In this document: positions 50,533-59,294 of the stretch, one piece after another
Layout: the number at the start of each line of letters is the position of its first letter
Numbering within the stretch: position 1 is the stretch's first letter
Assembly (NCBI GenBank): GCA_902771785.1
Contig: CACXYH010000008.1
Coordinates: 30,695 to 94,694 of the forward strand
Origin: an uncultured Prevotellaceae bacterium
GTDB lineage: Bacteria > Bacteroidota > Bacteroidia > Bacteroidales > Bacteroidaceae
DNA: 64,000 nt
Direction: 5' to 3'
The notes under the pieces: model-generated
The model's database searches: none
The model's input: the letters and a program-made list of their open reading frames with translations, nothing else
What the model was told of the DNA's origin: nothing
Position numbers and translations under genes: made by a program

Positions 50533-51669
50533 ATGAAACTGAAACATTATACTCTAATTATACCTGTTCTGTTGCTTTGTGCCTGCTCGCAACGAAAGGA
50601 CGAACCCGTGGTGGCCCCATGGGGTACGGTCAACGATACTGCCTCTACTGCCGGCTTCGACCTGAACGTCATTCAGCAGTCAGGGCAGATGATCATCCTC
50701 ACCTTGAGCGGCCCGGAGACCTACTATGACTATCGGGGCTACCGCTTGGGCACCCACTACACGCTCTGCCAGCACTTTGCCGACTCGCTCGGAGTGAGCC
50801 TCCGCGTGGAGCTCTGCAAGGACACCGCCGAGATGCTGGGACGGCTGGCCAGTGGCGATGCCGACATTATCGTCTATCCGCTGCACCCAGACTCGCTCTG
50901 GCCCGGATGGGTGGTCGACGCCGAGAAACCCCTGCTCAACGAGGAACTGCACCGATGGTACACGCCGGCCAGGCTCGACGCCGCCCGCAATGAGATGAAG
51001 CAGCTGCTCAGCCGAGGCATTGTGAAGCGTCGCGTCTATGCCCCCATGCTCGACAAGAGGGGTGGTATCATCTCCCGCTACGATGGTCTGTTCGTGCAAT
51101 ACAGCCGTGGCATCAGCTGGGACTGGCGTCTCATGGCAGCCCAGTGCTATCAGGAGTCTACGTTCGATCCCCAGGCCGTATCGTGGGCGGGTGCCAAGGG
51201 ACTTATGCAAATCATGCCCGGCACCGCCGACCACTTAGGCTTGCCGCGCGAAAAAATGTTCGACCCCGAGCAGAACATAGCAGCAGCTGCCCGCCTGCTG
51301 GCCGAGTTGGAACGCAGCTTCAGCGAAATACGCGACCGCCGCGAGCGCCAGAAGTTTGTGCTGGCCAGCTACAACGGAGGCAGCTTCCACATACGCGATG
51401 CCATGGCACTGGCCCGTCGCGACGGCAAGAACCCGCACCTGTGGAGCGACGTGTCGCGCTACGTGCTGTTGCTCAGCCAGCCCGAGTACTATCAAGACCC
51501 GCTGGTGAAGAATGGCTACATGCGCGGCACTGAGACCGTAGACTACGTAGAGAAGATACAGCAGCGCTACGACCAGTATCGAGGAGTGCGCGGTCCGCGC
51601 CCGTCGGCAGGCGCTTCGCTGACTCCCCAGAAAGCCACCAACCGGGCTCATCGCAGCAAGTATCAATAG
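50533..51669 (+). CDS. Membrane-bound lytic murein transglycosylase F-like lipoprotein
   Basis: 378 residues. Lipobox LLLCACSQ near residue 18. The N-terminal domain (about 50-160, ADSLGVSLRVELCKDTAEML, LASGDADIIVYPL) resembles a periplasmic solute-binding domain. The SLT domain follows with catalytic Glu208 in QCYQESTFDPQA, then AKGLMQIMPGTA and LASYNGG. The two-domain layout is that of MltF, which cuts peptidoglycan with formation of anhydro-muramic ends. The tail (about 345-378) is basic and Gly/Pro-rich. Confidence 0.9.
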   Translation: MKLKHYTLIIPVLLLCACSQRKDEPVVAPWGTVNDTASTAGFDLNVIQQSGQMIILTLSGPETYYDYRGYRLGTHYTLCQHFADSLGVSLRVELCKDTAEMLGRLASGDADIIVYPLHPDSLWPGWVVDAEKPLLNEELHRWYTPARLDAARNEMKQLLSRGIVKRRVYAPMLDKRGGIISRYDGLFVQYSRGISWDWRLMAAQCYQESTFDPQAVSWAGAKGLMQIMPGTADHLGLPREKMFDPEQNIAAAARLLAELERSFSEIRDRRERQKFVLASYNGGSFHIRDAMALARRDGKNPHLWSDVSRYVLLLSQPEYYQDPLVKNGYMRGTETVDYVEKIQQRYDQYRGVRGPRPSAGASLTPQKATNRAHRSKYQ

Positions 51670-51743
51670 CCCAAGCGCTCCTTCGCGTCGGGGCCGCATA
51701 GTTGTAATAAATAGGGAATAATCTTAAAAAACGTTCATATTCT

Positions 51744-51773
51744 TTGCGCATTGCCGTTTTTTTCCTAATTTTG
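51744..51773 (+). promoter_or_regulatory. Bacteroidetes-type promoter of the MORN gene cluster
   Basis: TTG (51744-51746), 19 bases, TAATTTTG (51766-51773), about 30 bases before the GTG start of the MORN protein. Confidence 0.65.
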
Positions 51774-51802
51774 TGGTCAAAACTTCAAAATAGAAACGAA
51801 AC

Positions 51803-52918
51803 GTGAAGCGATATATACTATATTTCATGCTACTGGGACTGCCGTTTACGGCGACAGCCCAGAAAATAACGCTGGGCTCTACTACGACCAAAGACGGTGG
51901 CGAGTACCAGGGCGAGATGGTGTCGGGGAAGCCCCACGGAAAGGGAAAGGCCGTCTATAAGAACGGCAACTACTATGAAGGCGAGTACGCCAAGGGCAAG
52001 CGCGAGGGCTACGGCATCTATGTGTTCAACGACGGTGAGAAGTATGAGGGCCAGTGGCTGCAGGATCATCAGCACGGACAGGGCACTTACTACTTCGCCA
52101 ATAATAATAAATATGTGGGTCTCTGGTATCGCGACTACCAGCAGGGCCACGGTGTGATGCACTACTTCAACGGCGACGTCTACGACGGGCAGTGGCGCGA
52201 GGACAAGCGCAACGGCAAGGGCAAGTACACCTATGCCAGCGGTGCCTGGTATGAGGGCGACTGGCGCGACGACCAGAAGAGCGGCCAAGGCGTATTCTGC
52301 TGGGCCGACGGGTCGAAGTATGAAGGCCAGTGGCTCAACAATCTCCGCGACGGCAAGGGACAGTATGTCTATGCTTCGGGCGACCTCTATGTGGGTCAGT
52401 GGCAGAAGGACGTGCAGCATGGCAAGGGCATCTACCGTTTCCAGAACGGCGACATCTACGAGGGCGACTATGAGAAAGGCGAGCGCACGGGTGTCGGCGT
52501 GTTCAAGTATGCCAATGGCGACAAGTACACCGGGCAGTTCTACCGTGGCGACAAGCAGGGGCAGGGCACGCTCGTGTGGAGCAATGGCAACGTGTATGTA
52601 GGCCAGTGGCAGAGCGACCTGCCCAACGGAGCCGGCAAGCTGACCACAAAGCTGGGCGACCACGTTGAGGGACAGTTCAAGAACGGCAAGCCCGATGGCG
52701 AGTGCATTGGCCACATGGCCGACGGCTCGAAGTTCAAAGCCGTCTATAAGGACGGGCGCCGCAATGGCCCCGCCATCGAAGAAGACAAGGACGGCAAGCG
52801 TTTTGAGGGAACCTACGTGAACGACCGTCGCGACGGAAAGTTCGTTGAGAAGAACCGCAACGGCAAGGTGACGGCCCAGGGCACCTACTACAATGGACGC
52901 CGACAGGAAGACAAATGA
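51803..52918 (+). CDS. Secreted MORN-repeat protein
   Basis: 371 residues with GTG as the likely start codon, because it begins a clear signal peptide (VKRYILYFMLLGLPFTATA) 30 bases after a promoter; the next ATG would cut into the signal. From about residue 35 there are at least 11 MORN repeats such as GEKYEGQWLQDHQHGQGTYY and GDVYDGQWREDKRNGKGKYT, then looser repeats to the end. MORN proteins form long beta-sheets that bind lipid or other proteins; the function here is unknown. It starts a run with a YhcH-type protein and glgB. Confidence 0.85.
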   Translation: MKRYILYFMLLGLPFTATAQKITLGSTTTKDGGEYQGEMVSGKPHGKGKAVYKNGNYYEGEYAKGKREGYGIYVFNDGEKYEGQWLQDHQHGQGTYYFANNNKYVGLWYRDYQQGHGVMHYFNGDVYDGQWREDKRNGKGKYTYASGAWYEGDWRDDQKSGQGVFCWADGSKYEGQWLNNLRDGKGQYVYASGDLYVGQWQKDVQHGKGIYRFQNGDIYEGDYEKGERTGVGVFKYANGDKYTGQFYRGDKQGQGTLVWSNGNVYVGQWQSDLPNGAGKLTTKLGDHVEGQFKNGKPDGECIGHMADGSKFKAVYKDGRRNGPAIEEDKDGKRFEGTYVNDRRDGKFVEKNRNGKVTAQGTYYNGRRQEDK

Positions 52919-52948
52919 CAAACAAGAAACTCTTAAAAGCATAGTATT

Positions 52949-53392
52949 ATGGTAATTGACACACTCGACAACCTCGCCAAGTACGAGGCACTGAACCCCC
53001 TCTTCAAGGATGTAGTGGAGTTCATCAAGAACAACGACCTGAACACTTTGGAAGCAGGCAAGCATTTCATCAAGGACAAAGACCTCTTTGTGAACATTCA
53101 GGTGGCCAAGGGACGCACCCCTGATGTTGCCGTGCTCGAGACGCACATCAACATGATTGACATACAAATTCCCCTCGATGCTGTTGAGACTTTCGGCTAC
53201 ACGCCGCTCTGCCTGCTGCCGAAGGCCGACTATAATGCCGAGAAGGACATCACGAAATACGAAGGACCGGCCCAGAGCTACGTCACCTGCCAGCCCGGCA
53301 TGTTTGCCATCTTCTTCCCGCAGGACGGCCATGCTCCCTGCATCAGCGACAAGGCTGAAATCAAGAAAGCTATATTCAAAGTAAAAGCATAA
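52949..53392 (+). CDS. YhcH/YjgK/YiaL family protein (DUF386)
   Basis: 147 residues. The cupin-like DUF386 pattern is visible: HFIKDKDLFVNIQVAKGR, LETHINMIDIQIPLDAVETF, and the C-terminal GMFAIFFPQDGHAPCI with the metal-binding His. Relatives include the EbgC subunit and sialic-acid operon proteins of unclear catalytic role (possibly anomerases). It lies 6 bases before glgB. Confidence 0.85.
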   Translation: MVIDTLDNLAKYEALNPLFKDVVEFIKNNDLNTLEAGKHFIKDKDLFVNIQVAKGRTPDVAVLETHINMIDIQIPLDAVETFGYTPLCLLPKADYNAEKDITKYEGPAQSYVTCQPGMFAIFFPQDGHAPCISDKAEIKKAIFKVKA

Positions 53393-53398
53393 GCACTT

Positions 53399-55456
53399 AT
53401 GGCAACGACAAAGAATAAAAAGGCCAAGGCAGCACAGCCCGAGGCCCCCAAGCATATAGGTTTAGTGCAGAACGACGGTTGGCTGGAACCCTACGAGGAA
53501 GCCATCCGCGGGCGTCATGAGCACGCACTCTGGAAGCTTAACCAGCTGACCAACAACGGCAAGCGCAAGCTGAGCGACTTTGCCACCGGCCACCTGTACT
53601 ATGGCCTGCACAAGCAGACCCGCGGCTGGGTGTTCCGCGAGTGGGCTCCCAATGCCACCGACATCTACCTGATAGGCGATTTCAATGACTGGAAGGAAGA
53701 CGAGAAGTACCGTTGCAAGCGCATCGAGGGTACGGGTAACTGGGAACTGAAGCTGAAGGAGAAAGACCTGAAGCACGGTCAGCTCTACAAGATGAAAGTC
53801 CACTGGAACGGCGGCGAAGGCGAGCGCATTCCCGCATGGTGCCGTCGCGTGGTGCAGGACGACCAGACGAAGATATTCTCGGCTCAGGTGTGGAACCCCG
53901 CCGTGCCCTACGTATGGAAGAAGGCAGGCTTCAAGCCTAAGAAGAACCCGCTGCTCATCTACGAGTGCCATGTAGGCATGAGCCAGGATGCCGAGAAGGT
54001 GGGCACCTACGTTGAGTTCCGTGACAACGTGCTGCCCCGTGTGGCCAAGGACGGCTACAACGCCATCCAGGTGATGGCCATCCAGGAGCATCCCTACTAC
54101 GGAAGCTTCGGCTATCACGTCAGCTCGTTCTTTGCTCCCTCATCGCGCTTCGGAACCCCCGAGGAGCTGAAGTCGCTCATCGATGAGGCCCATCGGCTGG
54201 GCATCAGCGTCATCATGGACATCGTCCACTCTCATGCCGTGAAGAACGAAGTAGAGGGCTTGGGCAATCTGGCTGGCGACCCCAACCAGTTCTTCTGCCA
54301 GGGCGATCGCCACGAGCACCCCGCCTGGGACTCGCTCTGCTTCGACTACGGCAACGACAGCGTGAAGCACTTCCTGCTCTCGAACTGCAAGTACTGGCTC
54401 GAGGAGTTCCACTTCGACGGATTCCGTTTCGATGGAGTCACCTCTATGCTCTACTACAGCCACGGACTGGGCGAGGCATTCGGCGGCTACGGCGACTACT
54501 TCAACGGTCATGAGGACGACGAGGCCATCTGCTACCTTACGCTGGCCAACCTGCTCATACACGAGGTCAACCCTGATGCCATTACCATCGCCGAGGAGGT
54601 GAGCGGCATGCCCGGTCTGGCTGCCAAGTTCGAGGACGGAGGCTTCGGATTCGACTACCGCATGGCCATGAACATTCCCGACTACTGGATTAAGACCATC
54701 AAGGAGCAGCCCGACGAGAACTGGAAACCCTCGTCCATCTTCTGGGAAGTGAAGAACCGCCGCCCCGACGAGAAGACCATCTCCTACTGCGAGAGCCACG
54801 ACCAGGCACTCGTGGGCGACAAGACCATCATCTTCCGTCTCATCGATGCCGACATGTACTGGCACTTCTCGAAGAAAGACATCAACGGCGTGGCCGAACG
54901 CGGAATAGCCCTGCACAAGATGATACGACTGGTGACGGCTGCTGCCATCAATGGCGGCTACCTTAACTTCATGGGCAACGAGTTCGGACATCCGGAGTGG
55001 ATCGACTTCCCGCGCGAGGGCAACGGCTGGTCGTATAAGTACGCACGGAGACAGTGGAACCTGGTCGACAACCCCGACCTCTGCTACCATTGGCTGGGCG
55101 ACTTCGACCGCGAAATGCTGAAGGTCATCAAGTCTGTTCGTAACTTCCAGTCGAAGCCTGTTGTAGAGATATGGCACAACGACGGCGACCAGGTGCTGGC
55201 CTTCATGCGAGGCGACCTGATATTCGTCTTCAACTTCTCGCCCACGCAGTCGTTCACCGACTACGGTTTCCTCGTACCCACAGGCAGTTACGAGGTGGTG
55301 CTCAACACCGACTCGAAAGACTTCGGAGGCTTTGGCTTTGCCGACGACTCGGTGACCCACTTCACCAACTACGACCCGCTCTACGTGAAAGACCACAAGG
55401 AGTGGCTCAAGCTCTATCTGCCAGCACGCTCAGCAGTTGTACTGAAGAAGAACTAA
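53399..55456 (+). CDS. glgB: 1,4-alpha-glucan branching enzyme
   Basis: 685 residues. An N-terminal CBM48 (VFREWAPNATDIYLIGDFND) precedes a GH13 barrel with the nucleophile Asp in FDGFRFDGVTSML (about residue 344), the acid Glu in ITIAEEVSGMP (about 398) and the third acid in YCESHDQAL (about 465). The C-terminal all-beta domain closes the protein. The sequence resembles the eukaryote-like GH13_8 branch found in Bacteroidales. It makes alpha-1,6 branches in glycogen. The next gene starts directly after its stop codon. Confidence 0.93.
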   Translation: MATTKNKKAKAAQPEAPKHIGLVQNDGWLEPYEEAIRGRHEHALWKLNQLTNNGKRKLSDFATGHLYYGLHKQTRGWVFREWAPNATDIYLIGDFNDWKEDEKYRCKRIEGTGNWELKLKEKDLKHGQLYKMKVHWNGGEGERIPAWCRRVVQDDQTKIFSAQVWNPAVPYVWKKAGFKPKKNPLLIYECHVGMSQDAEKVGTYVEFRDNVLPRVAKDGYNAIQVMAIQEHPYYGSFGYHVSSFFAPSSRFGTPEELKSLIDEAHRLGISVIMDIVHSHAVKNEVEGLGNLAGDPNQFFCQGDRHEHPAWDSLCFDYGNDSVKHFLLSNCKYWLEEFHFDGFRFDGVTSMLYYSHGLGEAFGGYGDYFNGHEDDEAICYLTLANLLIHEVNPDAITIAEEVSGMPGLAAKFEDGGFGFDYRMAMNIPDYWIKTIKEQPDENWKPSSIFWEVKNRRPDEKTISYCESHDQALVGDKTIIFRLIDADMYWHFSKKDINGVAERGIALHKMIRLVTAAAINGGYLNFMGNEFGHPEWIDFPREGNGWSYKYARRQWNLVDNPDLCYHWLGDFDREMLKVIKSVRNFQSKPVVEIWHNDGDQVLAFMRGDLIFVFNFSPTQSFTDYGFLVPTGSYEVVLNTDSKDFGGFGFADDSVTHFTNYDPLYVKDHKEWLKLYLPARSAVVLKKN

Positions 55457-56629
55457 ATGGCACTCAATAGCACAAACAGAAAGGACAGCACCCTCACCGT
55501 ACGCGTGGCGTGTGCCGTCCTTTTCTGTACATTCTCCTACTGCTGGCTCTACTACTTCCAGTCTGACCTGCTGGCCTTGTTGCAGCATGTGCTGAGCAAT
55601 GGCCAGACTCACTACAGCCGCATGGTGGGCGCCCTGCTCATCACGGCGTTGCTGCAGCTGCTGGCTCTGATTGTAGCCGCCGTTGTGCGCCTCTATCGTC
55701 GCACCCATGCGCTCTGCTATCTGCCCTCCGTGCTGTTGCTGACCATCCTGAGCGATGTAGGTGCGAGCTTCGCTTCCCATCCCTCGTTCGGTCATTGGCT
55801 GTGGACAGCCCCGCTGGTGCTTGTCGTGTGGGGGGCTGCGGTATGGTTGTCGCGTCAGCTTATGCCCTTCGGAACCAGTCGTGTGGCGGCGGGTATCTTC
55901 TCGCGTCGCATGTGGATCAACATGCTAATCATGGCGCTCATGTTCCTCTCTGTCGCGCTGCTGAGCGAGACCGGCGCCGTGTTCCACTATCGGATGCATG
56001 CCGAGACGGCGCTGCTTCAGAACCAGCCCGACGAGGCGCTGAGGGTGGGCTCCCGTTCGCACGAGACCGACGTCCACCTCACCATGCTTCGAGCCCATGC
56101 CCTCTATCGGCAGGGACTGCTGGGCGAACGCCTTTTCCAGTATCCCGTCAAGGGTAGTGGAGCCGACCTGCTGCCGTTGCAGGACAGCCGCAGCCGTTTG
56201 TTGCTGCTGCCTGCTGACTCCGTGTGGTACCATCTGGGCGTGCGCCCGGCTCATCCCATGACGTTCAGTCGCTTCATGGCCTCCGCCCGTGCCCTGCATG
56301 CCGACTCGCTGTTTGTTCGCAACAAGTCGCTGGCCGACTATCAGCTATGTGCCTTGCTCGTCGACCGCAAGCTCGATGCCTTTGCTGCGCTGCTTCCTGC
56401 CTACTATGCCATTGACGACGCGTTGCCGCGCCACTACAAGGAGGCTCTTATCCTCTACACCCACCAGCGCCGAACTCCCGTCGTGGTCTATCACGACGCC
56501 GTGCTCGACGAAGACTGGGACGACCTTCAGCAGTTGGAGCATTCGACCGACGGGCGCAACGATCGCAAGCTGAAGGTGCTCGACAAATATCAAGGCACCT
56601 ATTGGTACTATTACTTCTACGGCAGTTAG
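55457..56629 (+). CDS. Membrane protein, probably DUF6057 family
   Basis: 390 residues. Five membrane segments are visible in the first 180 residues (around VAVLFCTFSYCWLYYF-like, LLITALLQLLALIVAAVV, LCYLPSVLLLTILS, TAPLVLVVWGAAVWL and INMLIMALMFLSVALL). The C-terminal half is soluble with helical repeats resembling tetratricopeptide-like packing (DEALRVGSRSHETDVHLTM, ALYRQGLLGERLFQY). The DUF6057 assignment is from memory of Bacteroidales proteins. It starts with no gap after glgB. Confidence 0.55.
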   Translation: MALNSTNRKDSTLTVRVACAVLFCTFSYCWLYYFQSDLLALLQHVLSNGQTHYSRMVGALLITALLQLLALIVAAVVRLYRRTHALCYLPSVLLLTILSDVGASFASHPSFGHWLWTAPLVLVVWGAAVWLSRQLMPFGTSRVAAGIFSRRMWINMLIMALMFLSVALLSETGAVFHYRMHAETALLQNQPDEALRVGSRSHETDVHLTMLRAHALYRQGLLGERLFQYPVKGSGADLLPLQDSRSRLLLLPADSVWYHLGVRPAHPMTFSRFMASARALHADSLFVRNKSLADYQLCALLVDRKLDAFAALLPAYYAIDDALPRHYKEALILYTHQRRTPVVVYHDAVLDEDWDDLQQLEHSTDGRNDRKLKVLDKYQGTYWYYYFYGS

Positions 56630-56647
56630 CATAAGCACATAAACAAA

Positions 56648-56674
56648 AAACGACAGCCCAGAAAGGCTGTCGTT
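56648..56674. terminator. Bidirectional hairpin terminator
   Basis: Perfect stem AAACGACAGCC and GGCTGTCGTTT with a 5-base loop, T-rich afterwards on both strands, between convergent genes (DUF6057-like gene and rpiB). Confidence 0.85.
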
Positions 56675-56692
56675 TCTTGTTTCAAGATTCCC

Positions 56693-57130
56693 TTACACAG
56701 GAATTTTGTCGACGCGCTTCTGATGGCGTCCTCCCTCGAAGGAAGCCGTGAAGAACTCGTCCATGATTTTCTCGGCCGTCTTGTTGTCGATGAAGCGTCC
56801 AGGCATCACCAGCACGTTGGCATCGTTGTGCTGGCGAATGAGGTGTGCAATCTCCGGAATCCAGCAGAGACCGGCGCGCACACCCTGGTGCTTGTTCAGC
56901 GTCATGGCGATGCCTTCGCCCGAGCCACAGATGCCAATGCCGGGATACACCTCGCCACTCTCGATGCCTCTGGCCAGCGCATGGCCGAAGTCGGGATAGT
57001 CAACACTGGCATCGCTCCACGTGCCATAGTCCTTGTAGGGATAGCCATGCTCCTCCAGATATTGGAGCACATATTTCTTAAGCGGGTAGCCTGCGTGGTC
57101 GCAGGCCACTCCTACAGTCTTTATCTCCAT
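56693..57130 (-). CDS. rpiB: Ribose-5-phosphate isomerase B
   Basis: 145 residues. Conserved VACDHAGYPLKKYV at the start, VDYPDFGHALARGIESGE, the GICGSGEGIAMTLNKH anion hole and NDANVLVMPGRFID. It interconverts ribulose- and ribose-5-phosphate. Starts 3 bases after tkt, so one operon covers two steps of the non-oxidative pentose phosphate pathway. Confidence 0.95.
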   Translation of the reverse strand: MEIKTVGVACDHAGYPLKKYVLQYLEEHGYPYKDYGTWSDASVDYPDFGHALARGIESGEVYPGIGICGSGEGIAMTLNKHQGVRAGLCWIPEIAHLIRQHNDANVLVMPGRFIDNKTAEKIMDEFFTASFEGGRHQKRVDKIPV

Positions 57131-57133
57131 ATG

Positions 57134-59146
57134 TTATGCAAGCAGTTTCTTAACTTGTTCGTAAACATTTTGTCCGTTGTAGCCCAGCTTCTCGTCGAGC
57201 ACCTTGTAGGGAGCGCTGAAGCCGAAGCTCTCCAGTCCCCATACACAGCCGTCGGCACCTACCAGTCCTTCGAGCGTCACGGGCAGACCGGCCGTCATGC
57301 CGAACTTCTTCTTGCCGGCAGGCAGCACGCTCTCCTGATACTCCTTCGACTGCGAGCGGAACAGACCCTCAGAGGGTACGCTCACCACGCGCACTTTCAC
57401 GCCGTCCTTGCGCAGCAGGTCGGCACCTGCCTCGAGCGTAGACACCTCAGAACCCGAAGCCAGCAGAATGACGTCGTAGTCGGCATCAGAGCCAGCCACC
57501 ACGTAGGCACCCTTCATGGCCTGGGAGTAGTCGTTGCCGGCAGGCAGCATGTCGATGTTCTGACGTGAGAAGATCAGCGCGGTAGGCGTCTCGGTGTTCT
57601 CCATAGCCATTCGCCAGCAGACGGTAGTCTCCTCGGCATCGGCCGGGCGCAAAACGAGAACGGAGTTCTTGCCGTGGTGGTTCTTCAGCTTCTCCATGAG
57701 GCGAATCTGAGCTTCCTGCTCCACCGGCTCGTGGGTAGGTCCATCCTCGCCCACGCGGAAGGCATCGTGCGTCCAGATAAACTTCACGGGCAGTTCCATC
57801 AGGGCAGCCATGCGTACGGCGGGCTTCATGTAGTCAGAGAATACGAAGAATGTGCCGCAGGCGGGGATTACGCCACCGTGCAGTGCCATACCGATGCAGC
57901 AGCAGGCCATGGTCAGTTCGGCCACGCCAGCCTGGAAGAATGCACCTGTGAAGTCGCCCTTCACCAGGTTGTGCGTCTTCTTCAGGAAGCCGTCGGTCTT
58001 GTCAGAGTTCGACAGGTCGGCCGAAGCACAAATCATGTTGGGCACCTGCTCAGCCAGCACGCTCAGCACCGTAGCACTTGCGCCGCGCGTAGCAGCACCG
58101 GCCTTCTGTTCAACCTTGCTCCAGTCGATGACCGGTGCCTTGCCGCTGAACCAGTCCTCCAGCTGCTTGGCCTGCACGGGATGTCCCTTAGCCCACTCAG
58201 CCTTCTCGGCATAGCGCTCAGCCACAATCTTCTTCAGTTCCTCACGGCGCTTAGCATAGAGCTCCTGCACCTCGGGGAATATCACGAACGGGTTCTCGGG
58301 GTCGGCTCCCAGGTTCTTCATCGTCTGCACGAAGTTATCGCCGCCGAGCGGAGCGCCGTGGGTGGCGCAGTTGCTCTCGTAGCTCGAACCGTCGGCCTTG
58401 CGGGCTCCCTTGCCCATCACGCAGTGGCCTATAATCAGGCTGGGGCGCTCTTTCTCGGCCTGAGCCTTCTTGATGGCCTCGCGAATCTGGTCTACGTCGT
58501 TGCCGTCGATCTTCTGCACGTACCATCCCCATGCCTCATACTTCTTGGCAGTGTCCTCGCTGGTCACCACCTCGGTTTTCGTTGAGAGCTGGATGTCGTT
58601 GGCATCATAGAACATAATGAGGTTGTCGAGTCCCAGGTTACCGGCAATACGGCCTGCACCCTGCGAGATTTCCTCCTGCACACCACCATCGGAGATGTAG
58701 GCATAGATCGTCTGGTTCATTACGTTGCCCAGTCGAGCCTTCAGGAACTTGGCGGCGATAGCAGCGCCCACGGCGAAGGTGTGTCCCTGGCCGAGCGGTC
58801 CCGACGTGTTCTCGATGCCTCGAGCCAACTCGCGTTCGGGGTGTCCAGGAGTCACCGAACCCCACTGGCGCAGGTTCTTCAGGTCTTCCAACTCATACTT
58901 GCCGATGAGGCAGAGCTGTGAGTAGAGCATGGGAGCCATGTGACCCGGGTCCAGGAAGAAGCGGTCGCGACCCTCCCAACTGGGGTTCTCAGGGTCGTAG
59001 ACGAGGAATTCGCTGTAAAGCGTGTTGATAAAATCAGCGCCACCCATGGCTCCGCCCGGGTGTCCGCTCTTAGCTTTCTCAACCATTGCAGCAGCCAGAA
59101 TTCTGATGTTATCGGCTGCGCGGTTCATCACTTTGTTGTCGTTCAT
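57134..59146 (-). CDS. tkt: Transketolase
   Basis: 670 residues. The N-terminal ThDP domain carries AKSGHPGGAMGGAD and the ThDP/metal motif in YISDGGVQEEISQGAGRIAG (usually GDG); the central pyrimidine-binding domain has the catalytic Glu in GVAELTMACCCIG and the histidine motif in IWTHDAFRVGEDGPTHEP. It moves two-carbon units between sugar phosphates. Upstream -7 box at 59183. Followed by rpiB. Confidence 0.96.
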   Translation of the reverse strand: MNDNKVMNRAADNIRILAAAMVEKAKSGHPGGAMGGADFINTLYSEFLVYDPENPSWEGRDRFFLDPGHMAPMLYSQLCLIGKYELEDLKNLRQWGSVTPGHPERELARGIENTSGPLGQGHTFAVGAAIAAKFLKARLGNVMNQTIYAYISDGGVQEEISQGAGRIAGNLGLDNLIMFYDANDIQLSTKTEVVTSEDTAKKYEAWGWYVQKIDGNDVDQIREAIKKAQAEKERPSLIIGHCVMGKGARKADGSSYESNCATHGAPLGGDNFVQTMKNLGADPENPFVIFPEVQELYAKRREELKKIVAERYAEKAEWAKGHPVQAKQLEDWFSGKAPVIDWSKVEQKAGAATRGASATVLSVLAEQVPNMICASADLSNSDKTDGFLKKTHNLVKGDFTGAFFQAGVAELTMACCCIGMALHGGVIPACGTFFVFSDYMKPAVRMAALMELPVKFIWTHDAFRVGEDGPTHEPVEQEAQIRLMEKLKNHHGKNSVLVLRPADAEETTVCWRMAMENTETPTALIFSRQNIDMLPAGNDYSQAMKGAYVVAGSDADYDVILLASGSEVSTLEAGADLLRKDGVKVRVVSVPSEGLFRSQSKEYQESVLPAGKKKFGMTAGLPVTLEGLVGADGCVWGLESFGFSAPYKVLDEKLGYNGQNVYEQVKKLLA

Positions 59147-59182
59147 AATAATGTTAGAATAAATAATAATTGCAATTTGGCC

Positions 59183-59190
59183 ACAAAGAT
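59183..59190 (-). promoter_or_regulatory. Putative -7 element of tkt-rpiB
   Basis: Minus-strand TATCTTTG, about 37 bases before the tkt ATG; no clear -33. Confidence 0.5.
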
Positions 59191-59294
59191 AATAAATAAA
59201 ATCGAAACGCCCACGCGTTTGCTCTTTTTTTTTCGTGCAGCGTGTGGGTTTTAGGCCAAAGTGTGACGGTCCAGGTAGCGCATCAGTTCATGAC

